Source: Morella rubra (taxonomy: Eukaryota > Streptophyta > Magnoliopsida > Fagales > Myricaceae). From it: a stretch of DNA of 64,000 nucleotides. The position numbers were made by a program, and so were the translations under genes. The DNA lies in assembly GCA_003952965.2 (NCBI GenBank), contig CM025856.1:20615351-20679350 (forward strand). Reading direction: 5' to 3'. Within the stretch, counting starts at the first letter, position 1, and the number at the start of each line of letters is the position of its first letter. The notes under the pieces were generated by a model that ran no database searches, was not told the DNA's origin, and saw only the letters and a program-made list of their open reading frames with translations. Positions 51,566 to 63,173 of the stretch are shown here, piece by piece.

Positions 51566-52667
51566 AATGGAGTTTATTAAAAAGTAAAGAGTGATAAGAA
51601 GATTTTGATATTTTTATCGTTAAAAAAATCAAAAATTAAAAATCACCTTAGACCGAATTTTTCTGCAATAAAAATGATTAGTCAAATTTGTTAAGCCACT
51701 ATTAAATAATTGCATGTTAACAGCAGAAAGGAGGAGGCTTGATGCAGCATGGCCCACGACTTTACAGCTTACACGTCTCACACCTTCTCTCTCACGGGTA
51801 ATGTACGGTTATCCTTCAGATGCACCCAAAGTTTATTCCTAAAACTTTATGCCATTTTTACTAAAAGGGACTACATTCTTTAATTGCTCTCAAAGTTAAC
51901 TAACGTGTAACTTTATAATTAAACTTCATTCTATGTGATATGTCCAATCCAGAGGAGAATAATAAAAAAAGATTTTGTTGGCCACACAAGTTAACTAATA
52001 TTCCGCAGCACCTTTTTTTTCTAAGGGAATGAGACCAGCTGACAAGGGTCGCCCACAAAGGAAACCAACCTTCCCAAGGCCCAAGGTTCTCATTTTAATT
52101 TATTCTTTGAAGCCTGAAATTCCTCGATATCATTGGCGCTGGAGAACGCAATCGATTTCTTTTGATTTGACCACAATTCATCACGACACCCAATACGAAA
52201 TTCTTGTACTTTTATATAGGTTTGAAAATGGCCGGCGGCGCTTAGAAAAAAAAAGAAAGAAAAGAAAATGGCCGACGGCGGTTGCTGCTCCAATGGCTTT
52301 GGGGCGCCATATGACTCGTGGGGCATTTGCGTGGAGAGACAGACTGCCGTGCAGGATACTATTATACACTTATACGTGTGTAGTTTTTTTATCTTTTTTT
52401 TTTTTTTTTTTCCCCCTGTACGTGCGTAGTTGTTCTCTTCTACATTAGTCCTAAGTAAATGCCTACGAGATAGTTGGCCCAGACCCACAGTAATATGTGA
52501 GCCCGGTATCAAAAAGGCCCAGGCCCAAAAATTTTTTTTTTCACTTCTCCATCTATTGTTGTTTGCGCAAGTCTTTTCTGAGTTCTCATTAAAGGATGCC
52601 GGCCCGGCCCGTCTTTGTTGCCTCGGTAAACCCAGAACTACTAGGCATTCTAGTTCGGAGCCAATGA

Positions 52668-52710
52668 GTCCCGCATCGTCTAGTTAGTTCAATGCTAGTG
52701 TCTATATGAA
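52668..52710 (+). promoter_or_regulatory. U6-1 promoter: USE and TATA
   Basis: The upstream sequence element GTCCCGCATCG (52668-52678) is close to the plant consensus RTCCCACATCG. TATATGAA lies at 52703-52710, 24 bp further on and 23 bp before the transcript start. The short USE-TATA spacing is the plant mark of RNA polymerase III snRNA promoters; pol II snRNA genes have about ten bases more. Confidence 0.93.
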
Positions 52711-52732
52711 TTTGAATGAAATGTACAAGGTT

Positions 52733-52752
52733 GTCCCTTCGGGGACATCCGA

Positions 52753-52784
<32 letters not shown>

Positions 52785-52834
52785 GGCCCCTGCGCAAGGA
52801 TGACACGCACAAATCGAGAAATGGTCCAAATTTT
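52733..52834 (+). ncRNA. U6: U6 spliceosomal snRNA
   Basis: The 102-nt catalytic snRNA of the spliceosome, transcribed by RNA polymerase III. It begins GTCCCTTCGGGGACATCCG (5' stem-loop), contains the invariant ACAGAGA box (GATACAGAGAAGATTAGC) that pairs with the 5' splice site, the AGC triad region and GCATGGCCCCTGCGCAAGG, and ends GGTCCAAATTTT. It is identical to the copy at 55503 as far as I can read. USE, TATA and a T-run terminator are in place, so it should be an active gene. Confidence 0.97.
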
Positions 52835-52842
52835 TTTTTTTC
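52831..52842 (+). terminator. Pol III terminator of U6-1
   Basis: A run of twelve T residues directly at the U6 3' end, more than the four or more needed for RNA polymerase III termination. Confidence 0.95.
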
Positions 52843-55436
52843 CAATTTCCCCTTGCGATTGATTCAGTGTTTCGTCCTTAGAAGGCGTGGATTACGTTTT
52901 TTCAGTTGAGATTTTACTTCGTGTGTTCTTCTGTGCTGTCAAATTCAATAAGGTAAGCCCAGGTTTGCTCCCGTAGAAGATCTGATTTAGGGTTTCATGG
53001 TGGCATTTCACTATTTTGAGAAACTTGAATGCATTTGTAGTTCTTGAATTTTCTTCTTCCTGCAAATGATAGTTATGCATTTATGTTTCTTTACTCCTAG
53101 TTCAGTTATTTTGATGCTAAGGGCTATTTTGAGTCTCGCAGTCGATATTCTTGACGGTTTAGGGTTTAGCCTGACCTTATAGAGTAGCCGTTTCTTCAAT
53201 ACGAGTGCTACCGGCGTTTATCATTCTTCCAGAATTCGTTGTAGTGAATTAGTAAGGTAGCTGGAGTATATAGAACTATATTTTGAGAGAGAGTTTGCTG
53301 TAGGGAATGCTTCTGATATAAGCTCCTAGAATGGTCTGATGCTGTAGCTTGTATGGCTAATTGCAATTTCACCGGTATGCAAAATCTATTGAGGGATTGC
53401 TGCCAATGATCACATTGGAGCCAAATGTTGGTGCATTTTGAATTATGAACCCTCAACGGCCACGAGTTCTGTCCTATGGCTGCTTTGATCGAGAAACGAG
53501 TCTTGTCTTATAACCTTGGTAGTGTTTTGATACAGATGTTGGTAATTCCCATCTGCAGCTGTTGGCGAAATCTGGACAAAAACCCCAACCAGGAGTGTGT
53601 GTTGCTCTAGCTGTTTTTGAGCTTGAAAGCTATACATTTTGAGTGATAAAAGTGATCAAGTCAGGCCAAGCTTTAGGCAATTGCTGTTTATCAGGTAAGT
53701 TAATTTTGATTTTCCTTGCATAGATCCGATTTTACAGGTGTGGTACTGGTTCTAAGGTGGGATCTGCTTAAATCAGTCTCTATGTCCGTTGGCAAGCCAG
53801 TTGGCTTCTGAATCGTGCCCTGCCAAAAGTTCTCAAGCAGAGCAAGTTTTATGAGTAATTATCAGTCGCCTCCAAAGTTATGAACAGCCTTTCTTCATTG
53901 TGTTCAGTTACATAACGTTTTCTTTATTTCTTTTTTTGTTTTTTTTTCTTGAAGAAAATTGGAGGGAGGAGGCTTAAGCGTTGGAGTAAAATTTTCAATT
54001 CTGTGTTAGTTTTGTGGTACATATTAGATAGCAAGGATGTCATGTCGTGTATGGCATGCTTCGAATATGATGCTACATAATACTTTATTTCCTCGACACC
54101 CTGCTGTAAGGCACATCTTTCCAGATTAGAGACATTGCCCCTCATCACTACACGAATTGACTTGAGACCTAGTCGAGTACCATGTTAGAGAAAATCATCT
54201 TATGTAACTCGAGTCCAATGAAGTTTTGTATGCTTGGACAGCAAGCAGCTGAAAATGTAAGTCCATGTTCTTGCACTTTGAAGTGCCTGGAGCTGTAATT
54301 TGTCAATGAAATACCAGAGGAGGCATTACCTTTAACCTTAACAACTCGTGGGTTATTACCTAATGCCCATCACACGTTTGGTCATATTTTTTTTATTTCC
54401 CTGATGGGCATTCAATTGCTGATTTAGAATGTTAATTTCTGGATTATTTTGGTACTTTGTTTGCTGTGGAAGTGGGAATTTAATCTTTAGATTCTAGATG
54501 ACAACCATATGGATTATGGAACAAAAACATGTGCAATCTAGTGTCCTAAAGGTCCTTTTTCTTTTTGCCAAAAACTTATCACTATCTTAGAATTTGAACA
54601 AGCCTCGTGGCTTCTGCATTATTTTCCAGGTCAAGCTTTGTTACAGAATTGTAAGGATATCATCCTACTTTACTTGGCTTTGCTGACTACAAAGAGGGAA
54701 GCTTTTAAGTTACATCGTAATTTGGTTTATTAAATTATAGAGGATGCATGCATTAAGGAATTACAAAAACACTCTGTATTTTTATCCTTGAGCTGGGACT
54801 AGCTTTTTGCATGTCGATTGAATTTGTTAACCTAAAAAGTATATATCTTATGATCATATATGTTTATAAGAAAAATAAAATAAAAATTGTACTTTGTTCC
54901 TACAACTTATTACCTCATTTGTAACATGCCATTAGATTACTTTTCTTGAAAATATACCCCTTTTTAAAAATTATTATTATTATGTAATTTTTCCTCAATT
55001 AAGATTAGACTTTTAGATTTACCCCTTTAATATTGGAATTTTGTTATAATTTTTTTCTCACTTAAAGATCTGACTTCTAAGATGGAAGAAGAAATAGTAG
55101 ATTACATAGCTAGGAGAACAATTACAAAGGCAAATTTTTTCTGATGCAAAAAAAATTACGAACAAAAAAAGTAATTTGTAAGAGTCTTTTTGGGGGTTTT
55201 CTATTCATAGATGTATTAAAATTCATAAGCTTACTCGCATGTTCAACACTGGGGCCGACAATACTGGACCAGGCCCAAAGAGAAGTTGTTGACCACTGCA
55301 TTATCTATGGAAAACCTGTCTATTAAAAGGCCTATCCCCAATGGCCCAGATTAGCGCATTATCAGTACGTGGGCCGTAATTATTCTAATGAGCAAGACGA
55401 AATTCCTAGTTAGACGTTCTAGTTCGGAGCCAACCA
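52843..55436. other. Intergenic between the two U6 genes
   Basis: No protein gene is supported. Just after U6-1 there are splice-donor-like words (AATAAGGTAAGCCC near 52950) and TAGAAGATCTGATTTAGGGTTT, which resemble sequence after U6-2 (CCGGTAAGCTCC, CGAAGACCTCGTTTAGAG). This suggests that the duplicated unit extends beyond the snRNA, perhaps including the 5' leader of a non-coding transcript. From 54.2 kb the DNA is AT-rich. Confidence 0.4.
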
Positions 55437-55479
55437 GTCCCACATGGTTCAGTTTCTTAGAATTACTTCTCTATATGAA
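55437..55479 (+). promoter_or_regulatory. U6-2 promoter: USE and TATA
   Basis: USE GTCCCACATGG (55437-55447) and TATATGAA (55472-55479) are 24 bp apart, the pol III spacing, with transcription starting 24 bp after the TATA. The preceding word TCTAGTTCGGAGCCAA is shared with the U6-1 promoter, so the two promoters are related by duplication. Confidence 0.93.
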
Positions 55480-55502
55480 AACAAAGGTGGGAGTGAAGGA
55501 GT

Positions 55503-55522
55503 GTCCCTTCGGGGACATCCGA

Positions 55523-55554
<32 letters not shown>

Positions 55555-55604
55555 GGCCCCTGCGCAAGGATGACACGCACAAATCGAGAAATGGTCCAAA
55601 TTTT
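55503..55604 (+). ncRNA. U6: U6 spliceosomal snRNA, second copy
   Basis: A second full-length 102-nt U6 gene in the same orientation, 2.77 kb downstream of the first, with the same 5' stem-loop, ACAGAGA box and 3' GGTCCAAATTTT end. I see no difference between the two transcribed regions. Promoter elements and terminator are complete, so it is probably active. Confidence 0.97.
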
Positions 55605-55608
55605 TTTT
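55601..55608 (+). terminator. Pol III terminator of U6-2
   Basis: A run of eight T residues at the end of the U6-2 transcript, sufficient for RNA polymerase III termination. Confidence 0.93.
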
Positions 55609-55622
55609 CCTTCCTGTTGCCC

Positions 55623-56072
55623 TGATTTCCCAGCGTCTTATTCCCGGAGTCGTCAATCCGGTAAGCTCCTTTTTCATCCCTCGAAGACCTCGTTTAGAGT
55701 TTTCAAGTTGCGATTTTGAACTCTCTTGATTGTTTCCCTGTTGGTGTAAATTATGTTTTGTAATTTGTTTTTCTTTTCGCCAGTGCCCTAATTTCTGCAA
55801 ATAATTACGCTGAGGGCTATTTTAAATTTTAGGTAGTTGCTGAGGATTTGATTTCCCAGCGTTTTATTACCGGAGTCGTCAATCCGGTAAGCTCCCTTTT
55901 CATCCCTCGAAGACCTCGTTTAGAGTTTTCAAGTTTCGATTTTGAACTCTCTTGATTGTTTCCCTGTTGGTGTAAATTATGTTTTGCAATTTGTTTTTCT
56001 TTTCGCCAGTGCCCTAATTTCTGCAAATAATTACGCAAAGGGCTATTTTAAATTTTAGGTAGTTGCTGAGGA
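55623..56072 (+). repeat. 226-bp tandem duplication directly after U6-2
   Basis: Copy 1 is 55623-55848 and copy 2 is 55849 to about 56072. Both begin TGATTTCCCAGCG, contain GGAGTCGTCAATCCGGTAAG and CTCGAAGACCTCGTTTAGAG and end GGTAGTTGCTGAGGAT, with few differences. Each copy has a donor-like CCGGTAAGC and an acceptor-like TTTTCGCCAG, as if a 5' exon plus intron start had been doubled. No coding frame passes through. Confidence 0.92.
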
Positions 56073-59000
56073 TTTCAATCGTGTTTTGACAACAATTGGG
56101 GGAGGGAGAGGAAAACGAGAACAGCTAAGAGGCAAGAACTTAAGGGTGAAGATCATAGAAAGAATAAAAAAGTCAGCTTGGCAGTAGCCTAGGTTGAAGT
56201 TTTGTGGAAACTTGAAAGCTGGTCGGCTTTTCAATGTTCATAATGTTAAGTATGATAATGACGTTGTGATGTGCCTAATTTCCTTGGATCACTTTTCAGA
56301 TTTTCATTTCCTTTCAAGGGGTAAGAACTTGATTGTTGTTCGTTATTGGAAATGCAGAGAGATATATTTCTTGGTGTACCACCCTGTAGATTGAGCAAAT
56401 GTCAAAAGGGTCTCAAGGGTTGTGATTTATTATTCTGTCTCATATAATTCTTGCAATATTTATTTTTAGCTTATGATTCTGATATTTGTCTTGAAGTATT
56501 ATTCATCGGTACCCTGTTGTTTTCTGTTTCCTGAGTCTATCAATTGGGTAATTTGTGACAACTATAGGAAAAGAGGAATAGAACAAAAAACACAAGAAAG
56601 GTGAAGATACAAAGAACTAAAGATCCAAATATGCAATAACCTGGGTTTGGTGTAATTTGGTTAAAACTTAAAAGCATATCTGCTTGTGAATTCTCATAAT
56701 GTTCAACCATGCTGATAAGTTTATATGTGCCTAAATTCCAGAGCTTACTTCAGATTTTGATATTCCTTCCAACAGGTAAGAAGAAACACTAATTGTTGCA
56801 GCTAGATTGGAATAGGTAAGGATACATATGTCGGTTTTCAATCCTGAGGCGTGAGCGACTGTCCAATCCTTTTTAGTTGATTGGTTTTCCTCTTTCAGAT
56901 ATTATTCCTGTTCTATTCAGTGTTCGGATGTTGTCTTGCGCTTTTATATTTCCATAAACGTTTTTATGTTGTCTTGTGTCTTCCAGCCTCCTGGTGAACC
57001 GGGATGAATGTAACCATTTGGTCCTTATCACTCGTGTTTTGTGAAGCTCAAGTGCAGTGCATGGGCCAACCAAATTGATTGCATATGGATATGGCAACTT
57101 TCTACAAGTAACCCTAGCAATTTTCTAATTCAAGAATCTCACAAGTTACAACTGACATTTCACCTCTAGTCCATCACATTCACCATCGTTTCCAAAGCAT
57201 CCGTCCCTGCTTGCTCTGCTGTAGACATACATCATCAATGTTGATGCTGTGCATAACCTGATTCGAATGGCATGTTGGGACCTGGACTTATCTGCTCGGT
57301 TGTGTCTAGAGCAGGAATGGAGTAGCTGTGTTTGCAGTCACGTTGGTGAGGGGAGTTTTTAAATTAGATATGTAAAAGTATTTGTGTTTAGTAGTGAACC
57401 ATATTTCGCTGAAATTTTAGCTGATTTATGGAGTTTGGATGTAACTTCTTCAAGTGTAAGTGTATTTTGTTTAAATAAATTTCATAATCCACTGTGATCA
57501 GAGTAAAATAACACCTAAATTCTAGGTACGGATAAGAAGTGTTCTCCAACAGGCTGCATACCATGCATTTTGGTAGACGTTTGTCCTAAATGGACATGCA
57601 ACGGGATCCACATAAGCCCTCGGATGGTGGTATAGATCGCGGTTGGACACGTGGACTAATGAATCATGCCTAAGAGAAATAGGACTAGTGTTGACTATCC
57701 TCCCTTTTCTAAACAGTGTATTGGGATATTGTGGTATCACCGAATCCGCGCCATGATGCAGATGTTTACGTTTTTTCCGCAATGTGGTCCCACGTGGCCT
57801 CTCGTGCTTCAGTCGCTCGGTCAACATATACATTTTGACTAATTAATCTTTTTTTTTTTTTTCTCAATTATTTTCACTCCTGCTTTGTTTAGTCTTAGCT
57901 TTATATATGTACCCATTCTGCAGAAGAACACTTGGTTATAGGCCATATGCATGAGTACAAGTTTGGTGATAAAAATATTCCCTTTTTTGGATCGTGAGAA
58001 AAATGTTGTTAGCAAGATCCATTGGAGTAAAACTTAGGTAATACTTAATTAATCTTTAATATTGAAAAAAACAATAATTAATCCCTTCAAGCTGGCATAT
58101 TAAGATCGGATATTAGAAGTACCATAAAGGCAGTAACATTACAAAGGGCTAGGTAAGATTCTTCATTCTTCTACTTTATTATCCTGCATCTTGACTTTAA
58201 ATACACTTTTTTTTTTGGAGAGATTATGCTACACCATGGGCGTATTTCACAAACATCAGATTCCTCAAAGATTTGATAGTATTTTGTTTATGTTTTATTT
58301 ATGTTTTTAATTTTTTTTTCATCTCTTTATCCTTTTATTCAATACAGATAGTGCCTAACACCTCAATCTATATTTTATAATTTTAATTATATTCTTGAAT
58401 ACTTCCTAACAATACCTACACACATATCTGCACTGGTGTAGATATTATTTGTTCAGTTCATTGAACCTTTTTTTTAAGAGGGCATTGACCAAATTTTTTT
58501 ATTTGGGTTATAAAATATTATTGAGTATCAAAAATTTCCATTCCGTACAAAATAATAAGAAGAGAGTGATACTTAGGACCCAATAAAAGGCTAATTTATT
58601 TATTTTAGTTACTAATTAAGCCATTTTTAACTGGCCATAGCAAAAATCCACTGGGCTGGGAGCCCGAGGGAACTGAGCTAGAGACTCAGCATGAAGAATT
58701 GTGGTGAACCTGTCAAAACTGAGAAAAATGTGAGCTGGACTGCCCTATGGATCAGCTTCCGTAGCTCAAGTTAGTTCTTTGTGAAAAATATGAGATAAAT
58801 CAGAGGAAAGAGATGAGTTTTTGTCTTATTCCTTACCTCTCCCTTTCGTAAGAGAATAAGCCCATTTTTTTTATAGAAAAAAAATATCTTTTTCCCCTTT
58901 TCTACACGGAATGAGCTTATTGGCTGTCAGTGGAGCAGGTATCTTTGTAGGCTGATGTGATTTTTCTCCAATAAAGTGTGGCACTGTAGACGAGGAGATT

Positions 59001-60288
59001 TCTTGAAATCTGCCCTAGGACCTACTTTTAGACTAACCGTTGGGCCTCACCTAGATTGGATCCGCCAAGTAGGCTGAAAAATTCTACTCCATCAGTTACA
59101 AAACTCTTTATTTATTTAAAATTGTTCCAGATATTCATATACCCTCTCACCTTAACACACTTTTGTTGGAGAAAGTTTTGTAGGTCAACCATAATCTCAA
59201 ATAATAATTAAAAATAATCATTCACATGCTATCTACGGAATTAATAATAAAAGTTTCTTATTGCACAGCATCAGAGAAATAAATCAAACCCGTGCCCAAT
59301 TCGGTCATTTCACATGGAATACGAACGGGAGATCTCGGAACGTCAGGCGCATCGAGCGCGTTGACAAAATTAGTTAATCCAAATCTAGAATCCAACGTCG
59401 GTCGCATAAAGCTGACCCAGTGCAGTTGGATCCGAAGCTGTCAGTGTCAAACCGCGTAATAAACAGCTCACCGCCGAGGCTAAAGACGTAATCTCCGCAG
59501 CCAGCAGGGACCATAACGTTTGAATGCAGCAAAAAAATTATATTAAAAAAAAAAAAGAAAAAAAAAAAGGAAGGAAGGAAGAAATCAGAGTGAGGGGGAC
59601 GGGGAGAGCGACCGGCAATAATCATGCAGAGACATAAATAGCAGTAAAACCGTTAAAGCTAAGAAATCCAGGCCCACGTCTACAAAGGCGAAGAAAAAGG
59701 GCAAAAAAAAAAAACAAAGAAGTGCAAATCTAGCTAAATCAGAGTTGCCGTTAACTGTGCTGCTGAATTTGTCGTCCTCTCACTCTTTCTGTCTCTAAAT
59801 TTAGCGCAAGAAGCTAGACATGTTTTTTGTCCTGTACACGTAATTTTGTGTCCTTTCTTTTCCTCCGTGTTTTTTGACTTTTTCGGGTTTTCCTTAGTCG
59901 AGAGTTGAGACACATGCATTTACCAAGCCAGCATTTCTAGAACTCTTTTCGTTTTTTCCTTTTATTTGTTTGTTTGTTTGTTTGTTATTATTTCATTTTG
60001 GGACGATTTTTTATTCAGGGCTTGAATTTAGTGGCAGAGTTTCTCACCTGTATATTTTTTTATTTTTCTGGTTGAGGAGCTTCCTGATCTCTCCGGTTCA
60101 GAAGGAGCTTTCCCTGTATTTGATAAGGGTTCTGGTGTTTTTCGTTCTTCTTCTTCCTTTCTTTGAAGTTTTATGTTCTATTGTGAGACTTGAGATGGGT
60201 GGATTTAGTGAGGAAATATTTTCAGGCGGTGGTTCAGCGTTTGTTCTAGCAGTTAATTTATTATATCTTGTTATGCATTAGCGAGAGA
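56073..60288. other. Intergenic before the kinase gene
   Basis: 4.2 kb with no supported gene. Short ORFs (56194-56394, 56873-57097, 57522-57833) have no family features and unremarkable composition. From 57.8 to 59.2 kb the DNA is AT-rich. About 59280-60288 should contain the kinase promoter and leader, with A-rich and GGAA-rich simple runs near 59545-59580 and a TTTG repeat near 59968. Confidence 0.4.
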
Positions 60289-63173
60289 ATGGGTTGCTTT
60301 TCTTGCTTTAGTGCTAGACGAAATGGTGTCCGGAGGGTCGAAACTGAGAATGGCACGCGATCCAGTTCTCGGCAATCTGCTGATTCCTCAGGCTCAGGTC
60401 TGTGTGTGTGTTTACGTAGTTAAAAAGGAGCAAGATTTCATTGCCTCACTCAGACTGATACTGTACTTTATTGTAGTTGAATTATATTTTATTCTATTAT
60501 CACTAACAGGAACAATTTTGTTTATCTTTTCCTGTTGGGATGTGGATTTACAGGTAGTGGGAGGGGAAAGAAGGATTCCTGTACAAATGGTAAGGGTCAC
60601 AACCATTTTGAAATTATGGGTTTTCCTTGTCAAATGCAATTATGAGGATGGTAGAAGTTGAATTGTGTGTTTTACATTGCAGCGGATGGGAAAGGGAAAA
60701 GGACTTCGGATGAGAACAAGGCCGACGGTCCAAAATGCAGTGGGGCGTCCAGTTTTACGTTTCGTGAACTCGCAACGGCCACGAGAGGTTTTAAGGAGGT
60801 GAATCTAATAGGGGAAGGGGGTTTCGGAAAGGTTTACAAGGGACGCCTTGAAACGGGCCAGGCAAGTTCTGCCATTTGTTACAACATCTCAGAGTTATTA
60901 TAGAGAGGTTACGAAATATGCATTTGGCTGTTAAGCTACCAGAATTTAGAGGAAGGATTGTGGATTTTGTTTAGTTTATAGTGCTTGAATTAGATACGAA
61001 AAGCATGTATTGTTGCATGGTAGGAAACTTATCAGTTTAGGAATCTGAAAGAGCCAGGTTCAAGCATTTTACAAAATTTGATGTTTGTTTAAACCAAAGA
61101 ATCTAACATAATTATGCTAAAAGATTCTCTCCTTTTGAATTATTGCTCTCTTGCTGGATCCAAATGCAGTCGTTGTGAAGTTGATATAAAGAGTACTATA
61201 GAACGTGGGCTGAGGTTGGATTACTGTGTCACATTTGCATTTATGATAAATCGATTGGTTTTCTTGACCAGGTTGTTGCAGTTAAGCAACTCAATCATGA
61301 TGGCATCCAAGGAAATAATGAATTCCTTGTAGAGGTTCTCCTGTTAAGTTTGTTACACCATTCTAATCTCGTTACCTTGATTGGCTATTGCACCGATGGA
61401 GATCAGAGACTGTTGGTTTATGAGTACATGCCAATGGGTAGCTTGGAAGATCATCTCTTTGGTAAGTATCTCAGTAAAATTTCTAATTGATCATTCATCT
61501 TCAGTTGGGAAAATTATGAATTCTTAAAGTTGCTGTCAAGCATAGCGCTTGTGGAATTGGAAGTATGATCAAAAGCTTTTGATTGGTTAATTGTTAGAGA
61601 TATCTAATTGGCATGTAGTTTGATACGGAGCTCTTGCCTTCTAATAGAACTCTTAGATGTGAAATTTCTCTTCACTCTTAAAACGTGAAATGCATGTGAT
61701 TGGGATTCCAGTTTTAGAAGTGCTGATTTCACAACTTGCAGTACAACTTTGAGTAACTTGGTTCAAGTGTGGTGACAGTGGTCACAGCATTCGTATTCCA
61801 AGCAGTGCCTACCACATAGTGTTGTTCCCTTAACTAAATTGCATGATAAATTGCAGCCAATTTAGTAGAAGTTAATTTTTTTATTTTTTATTTTTTTCTT
61901 GTCAGACACTGGGGGAGTAATTTCTCCACCCCGCTTTTCCCTCCCGGAAAGGTTGGCATAAAAACTGATTTGTCTGTTAGGTGCTTATGTCAGAGGGGAA
62001 GAGACTCTTGGAATGACTCTAACCCCTGAAGCAAACCCTTGTCTGAATTACTGTGATTGATGAGATTAATTTGTCATTTTTCTGTATTCAGACCTGGACC
62101 CTGAGAAAGAGCCACTGACTTGGAGTAGACGGATAAAGATTGCTGTTGGAGCAGCTCGAGGTCTTGAGTATCTCCACTGCAAAGCCGATCCCCCTGTTAT
62201 CTACCGTGACTTGAAATCTGCAAATATCTTGCTGGACAATGACTTTAGTCCAAAGCTATCAGATTTTGGGCTTGCTAAACTGGGACCTGTTGGTGACAAG
62301 ACTCATGTTTCAACCAGAGTAATGGGAACATATGGTTACTGTGCCCCAGAGTATGCCATGAGTGGCAAGTTGACCCTTAAGTCTGATATATATAGCTTTG
62401 GTGTGGTTCTGTTAGAGTTGATCACTGGCCGGAGGGCAGTAGACAGCTGCAAGAAGCAGGGAGAGCAGAACCTAGTTGCTTGGGTAAGTTAACTTTCTCT
62501 ATTTTCCACTCTAGCATGTCAGCCTTTGTTCCCCCTTCCCTTTTCCCCCTCCTATTCCTTTGTAAATTCCTGGTATGTCCAAGCTCCATTGCTGAAGTAT
62601 CATCTGATATTCGCTCTCTCCCTTGCAATCCTCTTTGTACTACTAGACGATGTATGAGTTCAATTCCTAGATCGTCCAAGCAACTAGCTGATTCAGAGTC
62701 CCTTTCTGTTGTTTTCAGGCGATATACATTCATTTCTCACCTAGAAGTTAGTTCTGTCTCACTTTAAGTACCAACAAATTGCTTTTGATGACTCTCTCTC
62801 TCTCCCTCCTTTTGTTTTTTAATCTTCTCTTTTTTGTAATATGTAATTTGTATTTCCACTGCAGTCTCGTCCATTTTTGAAGGACAGAAGGAAATTCATC
62901 CAATTAGTCGATCCTTTATTGCAAGGGTGCTTCCCTGTTCGTTCTTTGCATCATGCAATTGCTATAGCTGCAATGTGTCTTCAGGAACAGCCAACTTTCC
63001 GCCCTCTTATTGGTGATATCGTTGTAGCTCTCGAGTACTTGGCTTCTCAGAGTGACACCTCTGAATTCCATAATAGCCGGGTCAGCAGTCGGCAGCCTCA
63101 ATCAGCTTCGCAAGAAGACAGTGATGTCTTTTGGCGGGAATCAGATTGTAGAACAAGCTCGACTTCTGTTTAA
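60289..63173 (+). CDS. Receptor-like cytoplasmic kinase, class VII (PBL-type)
   Basis: Membrane-anchored Ser/Thr kinase of the PBS1-like family, which relays signals from cell-surface immune and other receptors. Exons: 60289-60397, 60554-60589, 60683-60861, 61272-61461, 62092-62483, 62865-63173, in phase throughout, giving 404 aa. MGCFSC is a myristoylation (Gly2) and palmitoylation (Cys3, Cys6) site. A Ser/Gly/Lys-rich linker leads to [13 protein letters not shown] and the kinase domain: [16 protein letters not shown] with Lys113, [13 protein letters not shown] with catalytic Asp211 (YRD in place of HRD, normal in this class), DFG Asp229, activation segment [15 protein letters not shown], then [17 protein letters not shown] and [14 protein letters not shown]. 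The Ser-rich tail ends SSTSV. Intron 3 starts CAG|GCAAGT, a GC-AG intron needed to join GQ to VVAVK. The other introns are GT-AG. Confidence 0.95.

Larger units (their letters stand above)
49267..52666. other. AT-rich intergenic region with dispersed repeats
   Basis: 3.4 kb without a supported gene. It contains a pair of related 110-130-bp segments (about 49500-49620 and 50930-51050), a (TA)n run at 50671-50690 and an AT-rich direct repeat at 51160-51565. The segment 52000-52450 has open frames on both strands but no recognisable features. The last bases lead into the U6 promoter. Confidence 0.45.
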
